Under the pieces are notes generated by a model, which was given only the letters and a program-made list of their open reading frames with translations, had not been told where the DNA came from and ran no database searches. The translations under genes and the position numbers were made by a program. Positions 1 to 11,888 of a stretch of 64,000 nt of DNA are shown here, one piece after another. The number at the start of each line of letters is the position of its first letter. Positions within the stretch are counted from its first letter, which is position 1. Source of the stretch: Actinomadura sp. CNU-125 (GTDB taxonomy: Bacteria > Actinomycetota > Actinomycetes > Streptosporangiales > Streptosporangiaceae); NCBI RefSeq assembly GCF_001942465.1, contig NZ_MKJY01000444.1:53500-117499 (forward strand), written 5' to 3'.

Positions 1-495
1 CCAGCCAGATGTACTTGGATTCGGCGGTCTCGACTTCGGTCCCGAAGGCGTCGGCGTACTTCGCCCGGGTCGCGACCCCGCTCCGTCGGCGGCGACCACC
101 AGGTCGTGGGAGGCGGCCAGCTCGTCCACCGACGGCGCCTCCGTCCGGAACATCAGCGTGACGCCCAGCTCGGCGCAGCGGCGCCGCAGTGCTTGTTGCA
201 GGCTCGCGCGGCTCATCGCGGCGAGACCGTGGCCGCCGGAGCGGGCGGCACGTTCGCCGGCGTGGACGGTGATGCCGTCCCAGCGGACCAGCTCCCGGGC
301 CACCGCCGCGTCCACCGCCGGATCGGCGGCGGCGACGCCGCCGAGCGACCAGTCGGAGACGATGATGCCGAACCCCGACGCGTCGTCGGCGGGGTTGCGC
401 TCCCATACCGTCACCTCGTCGTCGGGCCCGAGCCGCCTTGCCGCCGCGGCGAAGTACAGGCCCCCGGGACCGCCACCGATCACCGCGATGCGCAT
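1..495 (-). CDS. FAD-dependent aromatic hydroxylase, salicylyl-CoA 5-hydroxylase-like (N-terminal part, runs off the left edge)
   Basis: Only the first ~165 codons are in the window. The start ATG (493-495) has a clear AGGAGG Shine-Dalgarno. The protein opens with a Rossmann FAD motif (VIGGGPGGLYFAA), then VTVWERN and, near residue 130, DLVVAADG, the usual order in group A flavin monooxygenases. The mix of motifs is closest to the SdgC/anthraniloyl-CoA monooxygenase branch, which hydroxylates aryl-CoA thioesters; that assignment is from memory of the family. A one-base frameshift lies at about 65-90: the expected continuation (RAKYADAFGTEVE) is in another frame. In this cluster it would hydroxylate the aromatic acid made by the iterative PKS at 16466-21802, but its substrate cannot be read from the sequence. 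It is transcribed leftward, away from the apoprotein gene. Confidence 0.75.
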   Translation of the reverse strand, partial: MRIAVIGGGPGGLYFAAAARRLGPDDEVTVWERNPADDASGFGIIVSDWSLGGVAAADPAVDAAVARELVRWDGITVHAGERAARSGGHGLAAMSRASLQQALRRRCAELGVTLMFRTEAPSVDELAASHDLVVAADGAGSRPGRSTPTPSGPKSRPPNPSTSGW

Positions 496-654
496 GCTGC
501 CTCCTGTCCGACCTGACCGGGCTCCGACATGTACACGGTGGGCCCGGGGCGCCCGCGCCGCATCTTCCCGATTGCCGTTGGGGCGCCGGAGGTGCCGACG
601 CACGGGAAGGCCGCCCACCACGGGCGGTGGTGGGCGGCCTCGCCGACAGGCGGG

Positions 655-1095
655 TTACGAGAAGGAGATCGGCACGGGGGCCGCGCCCTGGCCGGCGAAG
701 TCACCGACGCCGATGAAGCAGGACGCGGTGCCGCAGTCGACGGTGCCGGCGGAACCGCTGCCGTCGACGTAGGCGCCGACGAAGGTGCGGTTGAGGACCA
801 TCGTGGTCGACGCGCTGCCGCCGGCGTCGGCGGTGAACTCGGTCTGGTTGGCGGGGTTGCAGGCGATCTTCGAGCCGACGGTCGCGCACTGACCGGCGGT
901 CAGGACGTCGCCGGCGTCGAAGCCGGCCGCGGCGACTTGCACCGTGGCGCCGTCGGACAGGCCGCTCGACGGGGTGACGGTGGCCGTCTGCGCCGCCGCG
1001 GATGCGGTCTGGGCGCCCATGATCAGGCCCCCTCCGAGCACCGCGGTGACGCCGGCCATGGACAGGAGCCTGCCTCGGCTCTTGCTCTTCACCAC
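655..1095 (-). CDS. Enediyne chromoprotein apoprotein (neocarzinostatin family)
   Basis: A 146-residue precursor with a Lys/Arg-rich N-terminus, a hydrophobic core and a signal-peptidase site at about ASAA-AQTATV, giving a mature protein of ~112 residues, the length of neocarzinostatin. The mature chain begins TATVTPSSGLSDG, nearly identical to the start of neocarzinostatin, and keeps GQC, ACNPA, TADAGGSAST and GTVDC. The four cysteines (GQC, IAC, VDC, ASC) are placed for the two family disulfides. The family is a seven-strand beta-sandwich that binds and shields the labile enediyne chromophore and is secreted with it, giving self-protection. The Trp after the first Cys in neocarzinostatin (Trp39) is Thr here, so the binding cleft differs. 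Two adjacent GTG codons (1095 and 1092) follow GGAGG; the second has better spacing. This gene marks the whole region as a chromoprotein enediyne cluster. Confidence 0.95.
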   Translation of the reverse strand: MVKSKSRGRLLSMAGVTAVLGGGLIMGAQTASAAAQTATVTPSSGLSDGATVQVAAAGFDAGDVLTAGQCATVGSKIACNPANQTEFTADAGGSASTTMVLNRTFVGAYVDGSGSAGTVDCGTASCFIGVGDFAGQGAAPVPISFS

Positions 1096-1484
1096 TTTCC
1101 TCCGTTTCAGTGGTGGACATCAGGTTGGAGTGGGAGCGAATCAGTCTTTTGTGATTCATCCTCCACCGGTCCGAACTCTAGCCACGTCCGCACCTATCGT
1201 CGTCTTCCAGATTGCTCATGCTCGATTCGCTTCCGATGCCTCCGGGCAGAGCCGGCGCATCGGCTCCCTCTTGCTGGTGCCGGGGTCCGTTTTCATTGTC
1301 CGCACCCGAAAGTGGCAAATTAAATTACGGTGTTATTGTTAAATATTGCGCGAAAGCATGATCGAAGAAGGTGTCAATGGCGCGATAAGGCACCCTGATA
1401 TCGCTGATGATGTTTTCGTCGCGTCCGGGAAGTGCCCTGGTAGCGGCGCGGTCCGCCGGGCGCGAGGACCGAGAAAGGAATCCC
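1096..1484. promoter_or_regulatory. Divergent intergenic region between apoprotein and carboxyltransferase genes
   Basis: 389 bases without a convincing gene. It must hold the promoters of the apoprotein (leftward) and of the carboxyltransferase (rightward). The stretch at about 1310-1345 is markedly AT-rich (aaattaaattacggtg and following) compared with its surroundings, as expected for a promoter. I see no clear -35/-10 pair or operator dyad. Confidence 0.35.
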
Positions 1485-3127
<1,643 letters not shown>

Positions 3128-3165
3128 GAGCGGACGCCTCCCCCCGGCGCGAGCCGCCGCCGGGC

Positions 3166-3939
3166 TCAGCCGCGCAGGAAAGGAACGAGCACGGGCTCGA
3201 GTTCGTCCGGGCCCGCGTCGTGGGGCGGGCCGTCCACACTGGCGTGCTCGCCCGCGGGCAGCGCCTCCGCGGCCTTCTCGGCGGTGTGCCGGAGCCACGG
3301 GGCGCTCGCCGTGCTCGCGATGACCAGTGCGGGCGATTTGAGGCCGGCCATCCTGTCGGCCGGCCACGAGCGGTCCCCGACGAGCGCGGCGTCGTAGGGA
3401 AGCGTGTGCGAGATCGCCTCCAGCCCCGGCCACATGGGCATCTGGCGCATGTGCTCGACGCCCTGCGGCGGGATGTTCATGGCGGCCGTCAGGAAGTGCT
3501 CGACCGTCTCGGCACGGCGGCCCTCGGAGGCGAGCCGCTCGAGCCGCTCCCGAAGCTCCGGGTCCGGCCGCGGGCCCTCGTCGAATCGGTAGGGAGGCTC
3601 GAACACGGCGACCCGCGGGAGGGGGTTCCGGGCGGCGACCTCCAGGGCGAGGCAGCCGCCGGACGAGTTGCCGTACAGGGCGGCGGAACCGCCGAGCGCC
3701 TCGTTGAGGGCTTCGAGATCCTCGATCTCGCGTTCCACGGCGTACGGGGGCGTGTCGCCGCTCGCGCCGCGGCCGCGCCGGTCATAGGTCACCACGGTGA
3801 AGTGCGCCGCCAACGCCTCCGCGAGGGCGGCACCGGTGTTCCGGTCGGCGAACGCGCCCCCGACGATGATCACCGGTGGTCCGTCGCCGGACCGTTCGTA
3901 GGCGATCCGGGTGCCGTCCCGTGAGATGACTTCCTCCAT
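3166..3939 (-). CDS. Alpha/beta hydrolase (copy 1 of 3, serine nucleophile)
   Basis: 257 residues with the alpha/beta-hydrolase fold order: opening DGTRIAYERSGDGPPVIIV, oxyanion region, YDRRGRGASGDT, nucleophile elbow YGNSSGG (Ser), and a late His (GPPHDAGP). It is one of three paralogues in this cluster (with 25496-26320 and 32607-33389), which share the opening, the YDRRGRGASG segment and FEPPY/YEPPY. This copy keeps Ser at the elbow whereas the other two have Cys. It could be a thioesterase, esterase or lactonase in chromophore assembly; the sequence does not say which. It is convergent with the carboxyltransferase gene and divergent from the MFS pump (293-base gap). Start ATG 3939 is preceded by GGGGGG. 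Confidence 0.85.
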   Translation of the reverse strand: MEEVISRDGTRIAYERSGDGPPVIIVGGAFADRNTGAALAEALAAHFTVVTYDRRGRGASGDTPPYAVEREIEDLEALNEALGGSAALYGNSSGGCLALEVAARNPLPRVAVFEPPYRFDEGPRPDPELRERLERLASEGRRAETVEHFLTAAMNIPPQGVEHMRQMPMWPGLEAISHTLPYDAALVGDRSWPADRMAGLKSPALVIASTASAPWLRHTAEKAAEALPAGEHASVDGPPHDAGPDELEPVLVPFLRG

Positions 3940-4232
3940 AAGAACCCCCCGATTTGTCCCGTATGTCGGAATTAGTGCGTCCTGTTGCGCCGCACGATGT
4001 CCGGCCGTTCTTGATCAACTTCCCGTCTCACGTTAGTGCATCGCCGACGCGCGATACCGGGAAACACCAGGTAGGCGCACGATTGCGGAGACAAATCCGC
4101 GTGTGTGCCGATTTTTTCCGGAAGGTCTGCTCGAAGGCTGTCCATCTCGCGCGTCCCCGTTCGTCGTGCAGGTGGGAAGACGTAACTCCCCTCACGACAC
4201 TCACGCAGGACTTCGAGTGAAAGGGACAGACG

Positions 4233-5726
4233 ATGGATCCCGTGACCCCGCGGGCGGCGGACGCCCAGCCCGAGCCTGCCCCCGATCCCCGGCGATGGAC
4301 CGCGCTGTGGGTGCTGTGCCTCATCCAGTTCATGCTCACCCTGGACATGACGGTGGTGAACATCGCGCTGCCGGCGATCCAAAGCGACCTAGAGGTGTCC
4401 GATTCGGGGCTGGCCTGGGTCGTGAACGGTTATGTGCTCATGGCCGGGGGCCTCCTCCTGCTCGGCGGCCGGTTCTCCGACATCTTCGGCCGACGGCTGA
4501 TCTTCGTCGCCGGGGTGGTCACCTTCGGAGTGGCGTCGGCGATCTGCGCCGCCGCGGTGAACCCCGGCATGCTGATCGGCGGCCGGTTCCTGCAGGGCGC
4601 CGGAGAGGCGCTGGCGGCGCCCGCGTCGCTCGGGCTGATCGCCGTGCTCTTCACCGACACGAAGGAGCGGGCGAAGGCGCTGGGCATCTGGGGCGGCGTC
4701 TCCGGGCTGGGCGGCGTGCTCGGCACGGTCCTGTCCGGGGTGCTGACCGACTTGGCGAACTGGAGATGGGTCTTCTACATCAACATCCCCGTCGCCCTCA
4801 TCACGCTGTTCATGGCCTCTCGGGTGGTTCCGGAGAGCCGCATGGCGGACCGCTACAGCCGCATCGACTTCCCCGGCGCCGTGCTCGGCACCAGCGGCCT
4901 CGTGGCCATCGTCTACGGGCTCCTGCAGGCGTCCACCCACGACTGGGGGGCGTGGCAGGTCCTGTTGCCCCTCCTGGGCGGCGTGGCTCTGCTCGCGCTG
5001 CTGGTCCTCGTGGAGGTCCGCACGCGCGAGCCGCTCATCCCGCTCCGGGCGCTCGCCAACCGCACCCGCGCGACGACCAACTTCATCACGCTGTTCCAGG
5101 CGTCCGGGTTCTTCTCCTACGTCTTCCTGCTCACCTTGTTCGAGCAGCAGGTTCTGGGATATTCGCCGCTCGAGGGCGGGCTCGGCTACCTCCCGCTCGG
5201 TGTCGGCATCGGCGTGGGCGTCGGCATCGGCGCCGGGATGATGGCGAACCTCGGAGTCAAGCCCGTCCTGGCGATCGGCTTCTTCGGATCCGCGGTGGGG
5301 CTGCTCATGACGACCTTCATGGTCGACGCCGACAGTTCGTACCTCAGCGGGGTGCTCCCGGGGATGGCGGTGTTCGGCCTCTTCAGCGGGTTGTGTTTCC
5401 CGACCACCGCCAACGCCGCCCTGCACAACGTCACCACGGAGAACGCGGGACTCGCGTCCGGAGTGCAGACCGCGATGCAGCAGGTGGGCGGTGCGATCGG
5501 CCTCGCCTTCCTGGTGACGCTCGCGCTCCGGGAGACCGCCGATCAGATCGGCGCCGGCGTGGCCCCCGGCGACGCCGCGGCCGACGGGTACTGGATGGCG
5601 CTTCGTGTCGCGGCGGTGATGCTCGTCATCGGCGGCGTGCTCATCCTCGCCCTCTTCGAGTCCGTCAGCGGCCGTCCGCGCAACGCGCTGGGCGAGTACA
5701 TGCCCGAGAAGGAGGCGACCTCATGA
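4233..5726 (+). CDS. MFS drug exporter, DHA2 (EmrB/QacA) family, 14 transmembrane segments
   Basis: 497 residues with the repeated hydrophobic helices of the 14-TM drug:proton antiporters. TM1 is followed by LDMTVVNIALPAI (the family's motif D1), then WVVNGYVLMAGGLLLLGGRFSDIFGRR (motif A: GGRFSDIFGRR) and the motif C region GGVSGLGGVLGTVLSG. Such pumps export antibiotics; C-1027-type clusters carry one as well. The gene overlaps the downstream UvrA-like gene by ATGA (5723-5726), so the two are translationally coupled and form an export/resistance unit. Start ATG 4233 is preceded by AAAGGGA. Confidence 0.93.
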   Translation: MDPVTPRAADAQPEPAPDPRRWTALWVLCLIQFMLTLDMTVVNIALPAIQSDLEVSDSGLAWVVNGYVLMAGGLLLLGGRFSDIFGRRLIFVAGVVTFGVASAICAAAVNPGMLIGGRFLQGAGEALAAPASLGLIAVLFTDTKERAKALGIWGGVSGLGGVLGTVLSGVLTDLANWRWVFYINIPVALITLFMASRVVPESRMADRYSRIDFPGAVLGTSGLVAIVYGLLQASTHDWGAWQVLLPLLGGVALLALLVLVEVRTREPLIPLRALANRTRATTNFITLFQASGFFSYVFLLTLFEQQVLGYSPLEGGLGYLPLGVGIGVGVGIGAGMMANLGVKPVLAIGFFGSAVGLLMTTFMVDADSSYLSGVLPGMAVFGLFSGLCFPTTANAALHNVTTENAGLASGVQTAMQQVGGAIGLAFLVTLALRETADQIGAGVAPGDAAADGYWMALRVAAVMLVIGGVLILALFESVSGRPRNALGEYMPEKEATS

Positions 5727-8039
5727 GCGGCGGCACATCGCACCGGCGGGACCCGGCCCCGGAGGCACAGCGGAACGGTCCCGGCATCCGCGTCGTCGGC
5801 GCCCGCGAGAACAACCTCAAGGACGTCTCGCTGGTCGTCCCGCGCGATCGGATCACCGTCTTCGTCGGCGTGTCCGGATCGGGCAAGTCGTCCCTGGCCT
5901 TCGACACCGTCGCGGTGGAGGCGCAGCGCCAGCTGAACGCGGCCTTCCCCGTATCGGTCCGCAACCAGCTCCCCAAGTACGAGCGGCCGCACGTCGAGGC
6001 CGTCCTGAACCTGACGGCCCCCATCGTGGTCGATCAGCAGCCGCTGACCGGGAACGCCAGGTCCACCGTCGGGACGATCACCGATGTCTACTCGCTGATC
6101 CGGGTGCTGTTCGCGCAGCACACCGAGCCCGGGCCGGTCCATCCCTCCCTGTATTCCTTCAACGCTCCCAACGGGATGTGCACGGGGTGCGAGGGGATCG
6201 GGCGCGCCCTCCGGCCCGACCCCGACCTGATGCTCGACAGCACGAAATCGCTCGACGAGGGCCCGATCCTGGTGCCCGGTTATCCGGTCGGCAGCCCCGG
6301 CTGGCAGTACTACGCGAACTACGAGGGACTGGACGCGAAGAAGCGGCTGAGCGATTACTCCGAGGAGGAATGGCACACGCTGCTCCACGGCGTCGAGGGC
6401 ACCGTCGACCTCACCTACAAGAACGGCCGGACGCAGACCATCAAGTACGAGGGACTGGTCGCCGCCTTCACCAAGAAATACCTGAAGCGCGACATCGAAT
6501 CGCTGGGCGAGAAGACGCGCGAGATGGCCAAGCGGTTCATCGCGGAAGGCCCGTGCCCGGACTGCGACGGTGCCCGGCTCAATCCCACGGCGCTCGCCAC
6601 CCGGATCGGCGGCCGGAACATCGCCGAATGGTCCCGGATGCAGATCAGTGACCTCGCCGAGCTCCTCGCGGGACTGGACGACGGCGTGCGGGGACCGATG
6701 ACGGAGACCGTCCGCGAGTCGCTCGTGCGGATCGAGGCGATCGGGCTCGGCTACCTCAGCCTCGACCGGGCCACCACGTCCCTGTCCGGGGGCGAAGGCC
6801 AGCGGCTGAAGATGGTCAAGCACCTGGGAAGCGACCTGACGGGGCTGACCTACTTCTTCGACGAGCCGAGCGCCGGGCTGCACCCGCGGAACGTGGGGCA
6901 GCTCAACGCGCTCCTGCGCGCGTTGCGGGACAAGGGCAACACCGTCCTGGTGGTGGAGCACGATCCCGACGTCATCGCGATCGCCGATCACGTCGTCGAG
7001 ATCGGCCCGGGCGCGGGCGACGCCGGCGGCAGGATCGTCTTCGAGGGGCCGGTCGAGGAGCTCCTGGCGACCGAGACGGTCACCGGGACGAGCCTGCGCG
7101 GGTCGGGCAAGGTGAAGACCGACTGCGCGAGCCGGACGGCGTCATGAAGATCGAGAACGCCTCGCTGCACAACCTCAAGAACGTCTCGGTCGACGTTCCG
7201 TCGGGCGTGCTCACGGTGGTCACCGGGGTCGCCGGCGCGGGCAAGAGCTCGCTGATCCTCGGTGCGCTCCGGGCCGCGCACCCGGAGGCCGTCTTCGTGG
7301 ACCAGTCTCCGATCGCGAAGTCCTCGCGCTCCACGCCGGCGACCTACCTCGGGCTCATGGACCCGATCAGGAAGCTGTTCGGCAAGGCGAGCGGCGTCAA
7401 GGAGAGCCTGTTCAGCTTCAACTCGGACGGTGCCTGCGAGGAGTGCCAGGGGCGCGGTGTCCTCATCACCGAGATCGCTACATGGACCCCATCACCACGC
7501 ACTGCGACACGTGCGACGGCCGCCGTTTCAAGGAGGAGGTGCTCGCCCACCGCCTCCGCGACCGTTCGATCGCCGACGTCCTGGACATGTCCGCGGCCGA
7601 GGCCGCGGAGTTCTTCACCGAGAAGCAGGTCCGCTCGAAGCTGGACGGCATGCTCGAGACCGGGCTGGCCTACCTGGGGCTCGGGCAGTCGCTGAGCACC
7701 CTGTCCGGCGGAGAGCGGCAGCGGATCAAGCTCGCCGACCAGCTGGCGAAGACCGGCGGGCTCTACATCCTCGACGAGCCCACCGCGGGACTGCACATGT
7801 CCGACATCGACATGTTGCTGAACCTGCTGAACGGCATGGTCGACCGGGGCAACACGGTCGTGGTCATCGAGCACAACCTCTCGGTGATCGCCCAGGCGGA
7901 CTGGGTCATCGATGTGGGCCCGGGCGGTGGCCGGGACGGCGGAGAGATCATGTTCACCGGGACGCCGGACGAGCTCCTCGCGGCCGAGGCGCCGCTGATC
8001 AGCGAGCATCTGCGGGAGTACCGGACGGCCGCGGGCTGA
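5723..8039 (+). CDS. UvrA-like ABC drug-resistance protein (DrrC type)
   Basis: About 770 residues when two frameshifts are repaired. It has two ABC ATPase halves with UvrA character and no membrane spans: Walker A GVSGSGKSSL and GVAGAGKSSL, signature LSGGEGQRLK and LSGGERQRIK, Walker B FFDEPSAGLH and ILDEPTAGLH, and CxxC zinc-finger pairs (CTGC, CPDC, CEEC, CDTC). DrrC-like proteins protect anthracycline, mitomycin and enediyne producers, probably by freeing the drug from DNA. Breaks: at about 7115 the reading passes to the frame of LREPDGVMKIE, and at about 7485 ATCGCTACATGG should read ATCGCCTACATGG (AYMDP). The apparent ATG at 7144 is therefore inside the gene, not a second start. DNA-damaging enediynes make this a natural resistance gene. 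Confidence 0.88.
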
Positions 8040-8047
8040 GCCCGCGG

Positions 8048-8092
8048 GCCCCGTTCCGCCCCGGCCGCGGTCGGTCGGCGGCGGAACGGGGC
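8048..8092. terminator. Stem-loop terminator after the export/resistance pair
   Basis: A perfect 13-base inverted repeat: GCCCCGTTCCGCC (8048-8060) and its complement (8080-8092), with a 19-base loop. It begins 8 bases after the stop codon of the UvrA-like gene. There is no T-run, as is usual in actinomycetes. Confidence 0.6.
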
Positions 8093-8210
8093 GACCGGGC
8101 CGCACGTGGTTTCCCGGGCCGGAATCCCGGGCGCAATCGCGGAGATGCGCGCCGCGAGGCGGCGATGTGACGCTCGTTGTGAACTTCCTGCACTGTGAAG
8201 GAGATGCGCG

Positions 8211-9458
8211 ATGGCAGGCCGAACCACCGTGTGCGGACGAGGGGCGCACGTTCCGCCCGAGCCGGACCTCGCGCCGAGTGAGATCATCGCGCGGGCGGAG
8301 GCCATCGCGGCGACGCTCGTCGAGCGGCAGGCGGAGACCGAGAAGCGGACCTACTGCGCCCCCGACACGCACGAGGCCATGGTGAACGCCGGCCTCTACC
8401 GGATTCTCGTACCGCGCCGCTACGGCGGATACGGGTTCGGGATCGAGACCTTCCTGCGGGTGTCGATGGCGCTCGCGCGCGGATGCCCGTCCACCGGCTG
8501 GATGTACAGCCTGGGCGCGGCGCACGCGCTCAACGTGGCGAGCCTCTTCGGGGAAGAGGCGCAGGAGGAACTCTTCGGCACCGGGGACTTCATCTGCCCC
8601 GCGGTGGCGGCACCGGGCGGCAAGGCCGAACAAGGCCCCGACGGACGATGGCTGATCAGCGGAACGTGGCGCTACTGCTCCGGCGCGCCCTACGCGACGC
8701 ACTTCCTCGGCCACACGCTCGTCTCGCCCGGCGCCGGCTCCCTCCGGAACCGATGGCGTTCATCGTGCCGCGAAGGGACTGGCGGCTCGCCGAGGACTGG
8801 GGAGACCACCTCGGGCTCAGGGGAAGCGGGTCGCACAGCATCGTGATCGACGGGGCCAGCGTCCCGGAGCATTTCGCGCTCAGATCCGTGCACGTCGTCA
8901 ACGCCGACGTGTCCGCGGGCACGCCCGGCCTCGACGTGCACGGTGACCGCCAGTACGCGGGCGGCCTGCTCAGCACATGTGCCTCGGGCTTGCCGCGCTC
9001 GCGGTGGGCATGGCGCAAGGCGCCTGGACGCCTACGAGGAGCTGCTCCGCGACCGGCAGACGTTCTTCCCACCGATCACCGGCCGGTCCGACAGCCCCGA
9101 CTACCAGCTCTGGCACGGCGAGGCGATCGGGACGATCGCCACCGCGGAGGCCGCCGTGATGAACGTCGTCCAGCAGTGGCACGACACCGCCGGACGGGAA
9201 GGCGCCTTCACCGGGGACGCGGACCTGCGCCTCGCCGTGATCTGCGGCCAGGTCGTGTCGATGTGCTGGCGCGCGGTGGAGCACCGCCTCTTCCGCACGG
9301 TCGGCACGGGCTCCCTGCGGAACGGCGGCCGCATCGAGCGCATCTGGCGCGACCTGTCCATGGTGCACACCCACGCGGGCCCGGTCTTCCTGTCGTCCGC
9401 CGCGAGCCGGGAGCTGTCGAAGGCCCGGATGGGCGTGGACGCGGCGCCGATCGTGTGA
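8211..9458 (+). CDS. Acyl-CoA dehydrogenase-fold flavin monooxygenase (group D, HsaA/KijD3-like)
   Basis: About 416 residues when three frameshifts (about 8745, 8985, 9025) are repaired; in the clearest cases one C is missing from a short C run (for example CTCCGGAACC for CTCCCGGAACC). The fold order is that of acyl-CoA dehydrogenases: an N-terminal helical domain (FLRVSMALARGCPSTGWMYS), a beta domain (WLISGTWRYCSGA, IVIDGASVP) and a C-terminal four-helix bundle. The family includes reduced-flavin hydroxylases of phenols and amino sugars, which need a flavin reductase partner such as the one at 44544-45080. The stop overlaps the GTG start of the P450 (GTGTGA), so the two are translationally coupled and probably modify the same substrate. 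Start ATG 8211 follows AAGGAG. Confidence 0.75.
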
Positions 9459-10704
9459 CGGACGGCATGGGCACGGCAGCCGGGATCGACCTCGTCGACC
9501 CGGACTCGTACGCGCGCGAGGGGCCCCCGTACGATCACTTCGCCCGGCTGCGCGAGCACTCCCCGGTTCACTGGCACGAGACGGGAGGCGGCGATGGGTG
9601 GCCCGGATTCTGGGCCGTCACGCGGCACCGCGACATCGCGCGGGTCTCGCGGGACACCCGCGTCTTCTCCTCGCACCGGCGCCTGGCCCTGTTCGACGAG
9701 CTTCCCGCGGAGGCGGCCCGCCGACAGCGACTGATGATGATCAACATGGACCCGCCGCGGCATACCGTGCAGCGCGCCCTCGTCGGCCGCATGTTCACCC
9801 CGCGGGCCGTCGACGGGCTGCGGGAGCGGATCGGCGAGATCTGCGCGGGCCTGCTCGATACGGCGGCGCGGCGGGGCGCGGCCGACTTCGTCCGCGACAT
9901 CGCGGCGCCGCTCCCCGCGCGCGTGCTGTGCGAGCTGATCGGCGCGCCGCGCGACGAGCACGGCCTGTTGGCCGACATCATCGGCCGGCTCGCCGACGAG
10001 TCCGGGACCACCGGCGGCGGCCGGGCGGAGGGGGCGGCGGGCCCGGGCGCGTTCCGGCGGGACGCCGCCGCGCAGCTGTACGCCTATGCCGCCGACCTGG
10101 CCGAACGCCGCCGGGAGGAGCCGCGGGACGACATCGTGTCGCGACTGCTGGCCGCCGGCGAGCACGGCGAGGCACTGACCACGGACGCGTTCTTCATGAT
10201 CGTGCTCATGCTGGCGATCGCGGGGACCGAGACGACCGCGCACGCGGCCGCGGGCGGATGCTCGCCTTCTTCGAGCATCCGCACCAGTGGCGGCGGCTGC
10301 TGGGCGACCGTGCCCTCCTTCCGGCCGCCGCGGAGGAGATCGTGCGGTGGACGAGCCCGGTGAACCTGTTCCGCAGGACCGCGACGTGCGCGACCGAGGT
10401 GGCGGGGCGGCGGATCGCCGAAGGGGACAAGGTCGTGCTCTTCTACAGCTCGGCCAACCGCGACGCCGACGTCTTCGCCGACCCGGCCGCCTTCGACATC
10501 GGGCGGGACCCCAACCCGCACCTCGGGTTCGGCGGGGGCGGCCCGCACTTCTGCCTGGGGCGGCGGCTCGCCCTGCTCCAGTTGCGGACACTGTTCGGGC
10601 AGCTCGCCGACCGTGCTCCCGGGATCGCCCCCGACGGACCGGCGCGCAGGCTCCGGTCGAGCTTCACGAACGGGATCGAGCGGCTGCCGGTCAGGTTCGG
10701 TTGA
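9455..10704 (+). CDS. Cytochrome P450 (tailoring)
   Basis: About 417 residues across one frameshift near 10255 (GGCGGATGC for GGCGGGATGC, one missing G). Bacterial class I P450 features: MDPPRHT in the C-helix region, I-helix AGTETT oxygen-activation motif, and the heme loop FGGGGPHFCLG with the axial Cys. Start is either GTG 9455, overlapping the upstream stop, or ATG 9466. The 3' end overlaps the convergent KAS III-like gene by 14 bases. It is coupled to the group D flavin monooxygenase, so both probably tailor the aromatic acid or the enediyne core. Substrate unknown. Confidence 0.88.
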
Positions 10705-11740
10705 GCCAGGAAGGAGTGTCCAGGATCCGGACGACGGCGCCGGACAGCAGAACCCCCGGGCCGGTACCGAGCATCAGCAGGTGGTCACCGGGGTGCAGCC
10801 CGCCCGCGCTCAGCAAGTGGTCGAGGGCCAGGACCTGGTCGCTGGCGCCGCAGTGGCCGACCGTCGCGCCGAAGTCCCACGTCGATCTGGACATCGGAAG
10901 GCCGAGCGCCGCCATGCAGCGCTGCTCGACGATCTCCTTGGAGACGTTCATGAAGGCCACGCGGGTGACGTCCGCGATGGAAATGCCGGACTCGGCCAGT
11001 GCCGTGTCGACGACTTCCAGCGTTCTCCGCTGGATCTCGAGCAGCGCGGTGGTGCCGAGGGGCCGGTTCCGCGCTCGCCGCAGGTACTCGGCGTTGCGCG
11101 CCCCGAAGTCGAGGCCCCGCCCGAGCGTGATGCCCGGAGGGAACAGATCCTCGTCTCCGCGGTGCATCTCCTCCGCCGAGGAGACGGTGGCGGAGCACAC
11201 GGAGAGCAGCTCGGCGAATCCGGGCTCCCTGGTGAGCAGCATCGCGGTCGCCGCGTCGCCGGCGATGTACCCGCGGCCCATGTCCCACCGGTTCACCAGC
11301 GGCGTGCCGTAATTGTCGGACGCCACCAAGAGGGCGGCGTTCCCTCCCGGCTCCGCCCGGAGGTGGGACGAGGCCAGCCGCATCGCGGTGAACATGCCGT
11401 TGCAGCCTTGGCGTATCTCGGTCGCGGGGACGCCGTCGCCCACCAGATGGCGCTGGAGATAGGAATGCGGCAGCCAGCCCTCGGGCCCCTGATGCCAGGT
11501 GGTGGCGTACAAGAGCAGGTCCAGGTCCGGGGCTTCGTGCCCGCAGCGCGCGAGTGCTTGCCCGGCCGCCCGGCGGGCCATTTCGGGAGCCGGTTCGCGG
11601 CCCGCGACGGCTACCGACGTGATGCCGTGCAGATCGAGTTCGTCGGCGTCATAAAGTCCCTGGGCAACGGCACTTTCGGTGCTCATTCTCTCGGGCAGGT
11701 GGATGCCGATGCCTTTGATGTGGGTGCCTGCTAGTCGCAC
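10691..11740 (-). CDS. KAS III-like acyltransferase (ChlB3/CerJ type)
   Basis: About 349 residues from GTG 11740 (VRLAGTHIKGIG), preceded by GGGGAAA. It has the thiolase fold of FabH with the nucleophile Cys in IRQGCNGMF. The FabH HQAN motif is absent (the matching segment reads FMNVSKEI), and GHCGASD stands where FabH has the GNTSAAS Asn loop. That pattern is what I recall for ChlB3/CalO4/AviN/CerJ-like enzymes, which transfer preformed acyl groups rather than condense malonyl-ACP. In chlorothricin, ChlB3 moves 6-methylsalicylyl from its iterative PKS to a discrete ACP. Here both a discrete ACP (14415-14702) and such a PKS (16466-21802) are present, so an acyl shuttle is the best-supported role. 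A decarboxylating KAS III role is less likely. Confidence 0.82.
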   Translation of the reverse strand: MRLAGTHIKGIGIHLPERMSTESAVAQGLYDADELDLHGITSVAVAGREPAPEMARRAAGQALARCGHEAPDLDLLLYATTWHQGPEGWLPHSYLQRHLVGDGVPATEIRQGCNGMFTAMRLASSHLRAEPGGNAALLVASDNYGTPLVNRWDMGRGYIAGDAATAMLLTREPGFAELLSVCSATVSSAEEMHRGDEDLFPPGITLGRGLDFGARNAEYLRRARNRPLGTTALLEIQRRTLEVVDTALAESGISIADVTRVAFMNVSKEIVEQRCMAALGLPMSRSTWDFGATVGHCGASDQVLALDHLLSAGGLHPGDHLLMLGTGPGVLLSGAVVRILDTPSWLNRT

Positions 11741-11888
11741 TCGATGTTTCCCCGATGCTCCGGTGGGCATGGTGGGCGGCGGCCGCACCAACCCGATGTT
11801 GGACGTCGTGCGACTCGCCCGGCATCCTCGGGCGTGCTCTTCGCCGATTCGGTGGGAAAAATGATCGGCCTGTAATACCCTTGAGTCC

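Noticed and set aside
7144..7695. Second independent UvrA-like gene starting at ATG 7144
   Set aside because: In-frame codons before 7144 (LREPDGV) continue the usual linker of DrrC proteins, and the two halves join into one normal-length protein if one base is restored.
8211..9458. Treating the frameshifted acyl-CoA-dehydrogenase-like gene as a pseudogene
   Set aside because: The same kind of one-base C/G-run loss affects genes throughout the cluster, so error is likelier than decay.
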